From assembly GCF_023159225.1 (NCBI RefSeq), contig NC_063181.1, positions 4,795,606 to 4,859,605 on the forward strand: DNA of 64,000 nt. Direction: 5' to 3'. This DNA comes from Perognathus longimembris pacificus (Eukaryota > Chordata > Mammalia > Rodentia > Heteromyidae). Below, piece by piece: positions 63,025 to 64,000 of this stretch (the first letter of the stretch is position 1; each line of letters begins with the position of its first letter). The position numbers and the translations under genes are program-made. A model generated the notes under the pieces. The model saw only the letters and a program-made list of their open reading frames with translations, was not told the DNA's origin and did not search any database.

Positions 63025-64000
63025 ATTTATTTTTAATTGCATGGTGTAGCTTCCCGCAGCCCATTCTGGGATTTGAGCTTATGAGAAAGGCCCTGAGAGA
63101 GCAGGCAGAGCAATCGAGCAGGCATGTGCTGTCACACTGCCATCCATTCTCAGACACACCCAGAGCCACAAATAAAAAAATAAGTAGCAAGAAGTAGTCA
63201 TTTAGCATCAGTACATCTGGTGCCCTCCAAGAATTTGTAAGCCAATAAATTTAGATGGAATTCAGTGGTTGGTATGCAGCCTGCGAAGAGAGGAAAGGAC
63301 ATAATCAGAGATTTGGAACCTGGTCTTTTAGATAGATCATTTTAAAGCTGCTTGAGGAGAAACAGTGTCCATGGCACTGATCTCATGGGCACTGACTTTG
63401 AAAGAGAAGTGGCTGTCAGCAGCAGAGCCTTCAGCAGTGATGCACTAACCTGCAGCGGTAGCCGAAGGTACTGCAGAGTGGATGGAGACTGAGGAGGCCT
63501 GATCACCGCCCAGATTCCCGCAGGGAGAGAGAGACAGACGATGGCCACAGCTGTGTCTGGCCATGTAAAAACAGCATTAGCAAGGCTAGAGGGCCACCGG
63601 GACTGAGGCCTACAGAGGATGGGGGAGAGAGTGAGTTACATTTGGATGAGGAACACAAGGGAAGATGATCTGACAGTCAGCCATCAAGAGAAATAGAACC
63701 TCTCAGTTCTTCCTTGACAACTTTCTTTCACAAAGATAACAATCCTCTCCAGGAAGACTGAATTAGTGTTTTTTTAATATATGTTAATTTTGCTGGGCAA
63801 ATGTTAGTTGAGCCAGGCACCCTGCAAGTCAGGAAGTGCTCACAGTGTGGACAGAATGATTTGTAAACAAGTCACCATAGCCCAGTGCAGTCTGTTTTCA
63901 CTTGTGGGAGAGGCTGACGTGGAATAGAGAGCAAAGGGGGAACGACTGACTGACTGCTCAGAGCAGAAGATTCCATGGGGGCACTTGAGGAGTTCTGTGC
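63025..64000. other. Intron 6 (start), unique sequence
   Basis: No repeat or further KIF13B exon recognised. The next exon should begin with the third base of a Gly codon followed by Ser-Arg-Gln. Confidence 0.45.

Overview
This is vertebrate nuclear DNA, specifically a rodent: spliced genes with GT-AG introns, a CpG-island promoter, B1/ID-type SINEs, L1 fragments and one ERV-type LTR. Two dimeric SINE types dominate. One joins a tRNA-Ala/ID-like left monomer to a second tRNA-like monomer and matches, from memory, the IDL-Geo type of geomyoid rodents (kangaroo rats, pocket mice, pocket gophers). The other joins a 7SL/B1-like left monomer to the same right monomer. A castorimorph, probably geomyoid, host is my inference; no species call can be made from sequence alone. 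Below, 'ID-dimer' and 'B1-dimer' name these two SINE types.

The only protein-coding gene I can support is the 5' part of KIF13B (kinesin-3 motor, also called GAKIN) on the + strand. Six coding exons are readable: 16496-16550, 32718-32811, 53338-53350 (a 13-nt microexon), 59579-59639, 60554-60646 and 62514-62694. Joined in phase they give 165 complete codons, the N-terminal part of the motor domain including the P-loop GQTGSGKS at residues 103-110. The gene continues beyond the window. Introns are about 16.2, 20.5, 6.2, 0.9 and 1.9 kb.

Layout: 1-15.8 kb is upstream non-coding DNA packed with SINEs, long purine/pyrimidine microsatellites, a solo LTR and several nested insertions. 15.85-17.3 kb is the CpG island with promoter motifs (two ZNF143-type ACTACA..CCCAGC sites, an E2F site, GC boxes), the 5'UTR (GGC)n tract, exon 1 and a C-rich minisatellite at the start of intron 1. 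17.3-64 kb is intronic, with a young 5'-truncated L1 at 23.3-24.1 kb, a fossil antisense L1 of about 2.8 kb ending just before exon 2, and dozens of SINEs, many with perfect target-site duplications (TSDs).

I found no new multi-gene system. The most unusual items are a 215-bp TG..CA element with long inverted arms lodged inside a B1-dimer SINE, three-deep nested insertions, a shared right monomer between two SINE families, microsatellites seeded at SINE tails, and very short L1 3'-end copies that stop near a G-rich tract.
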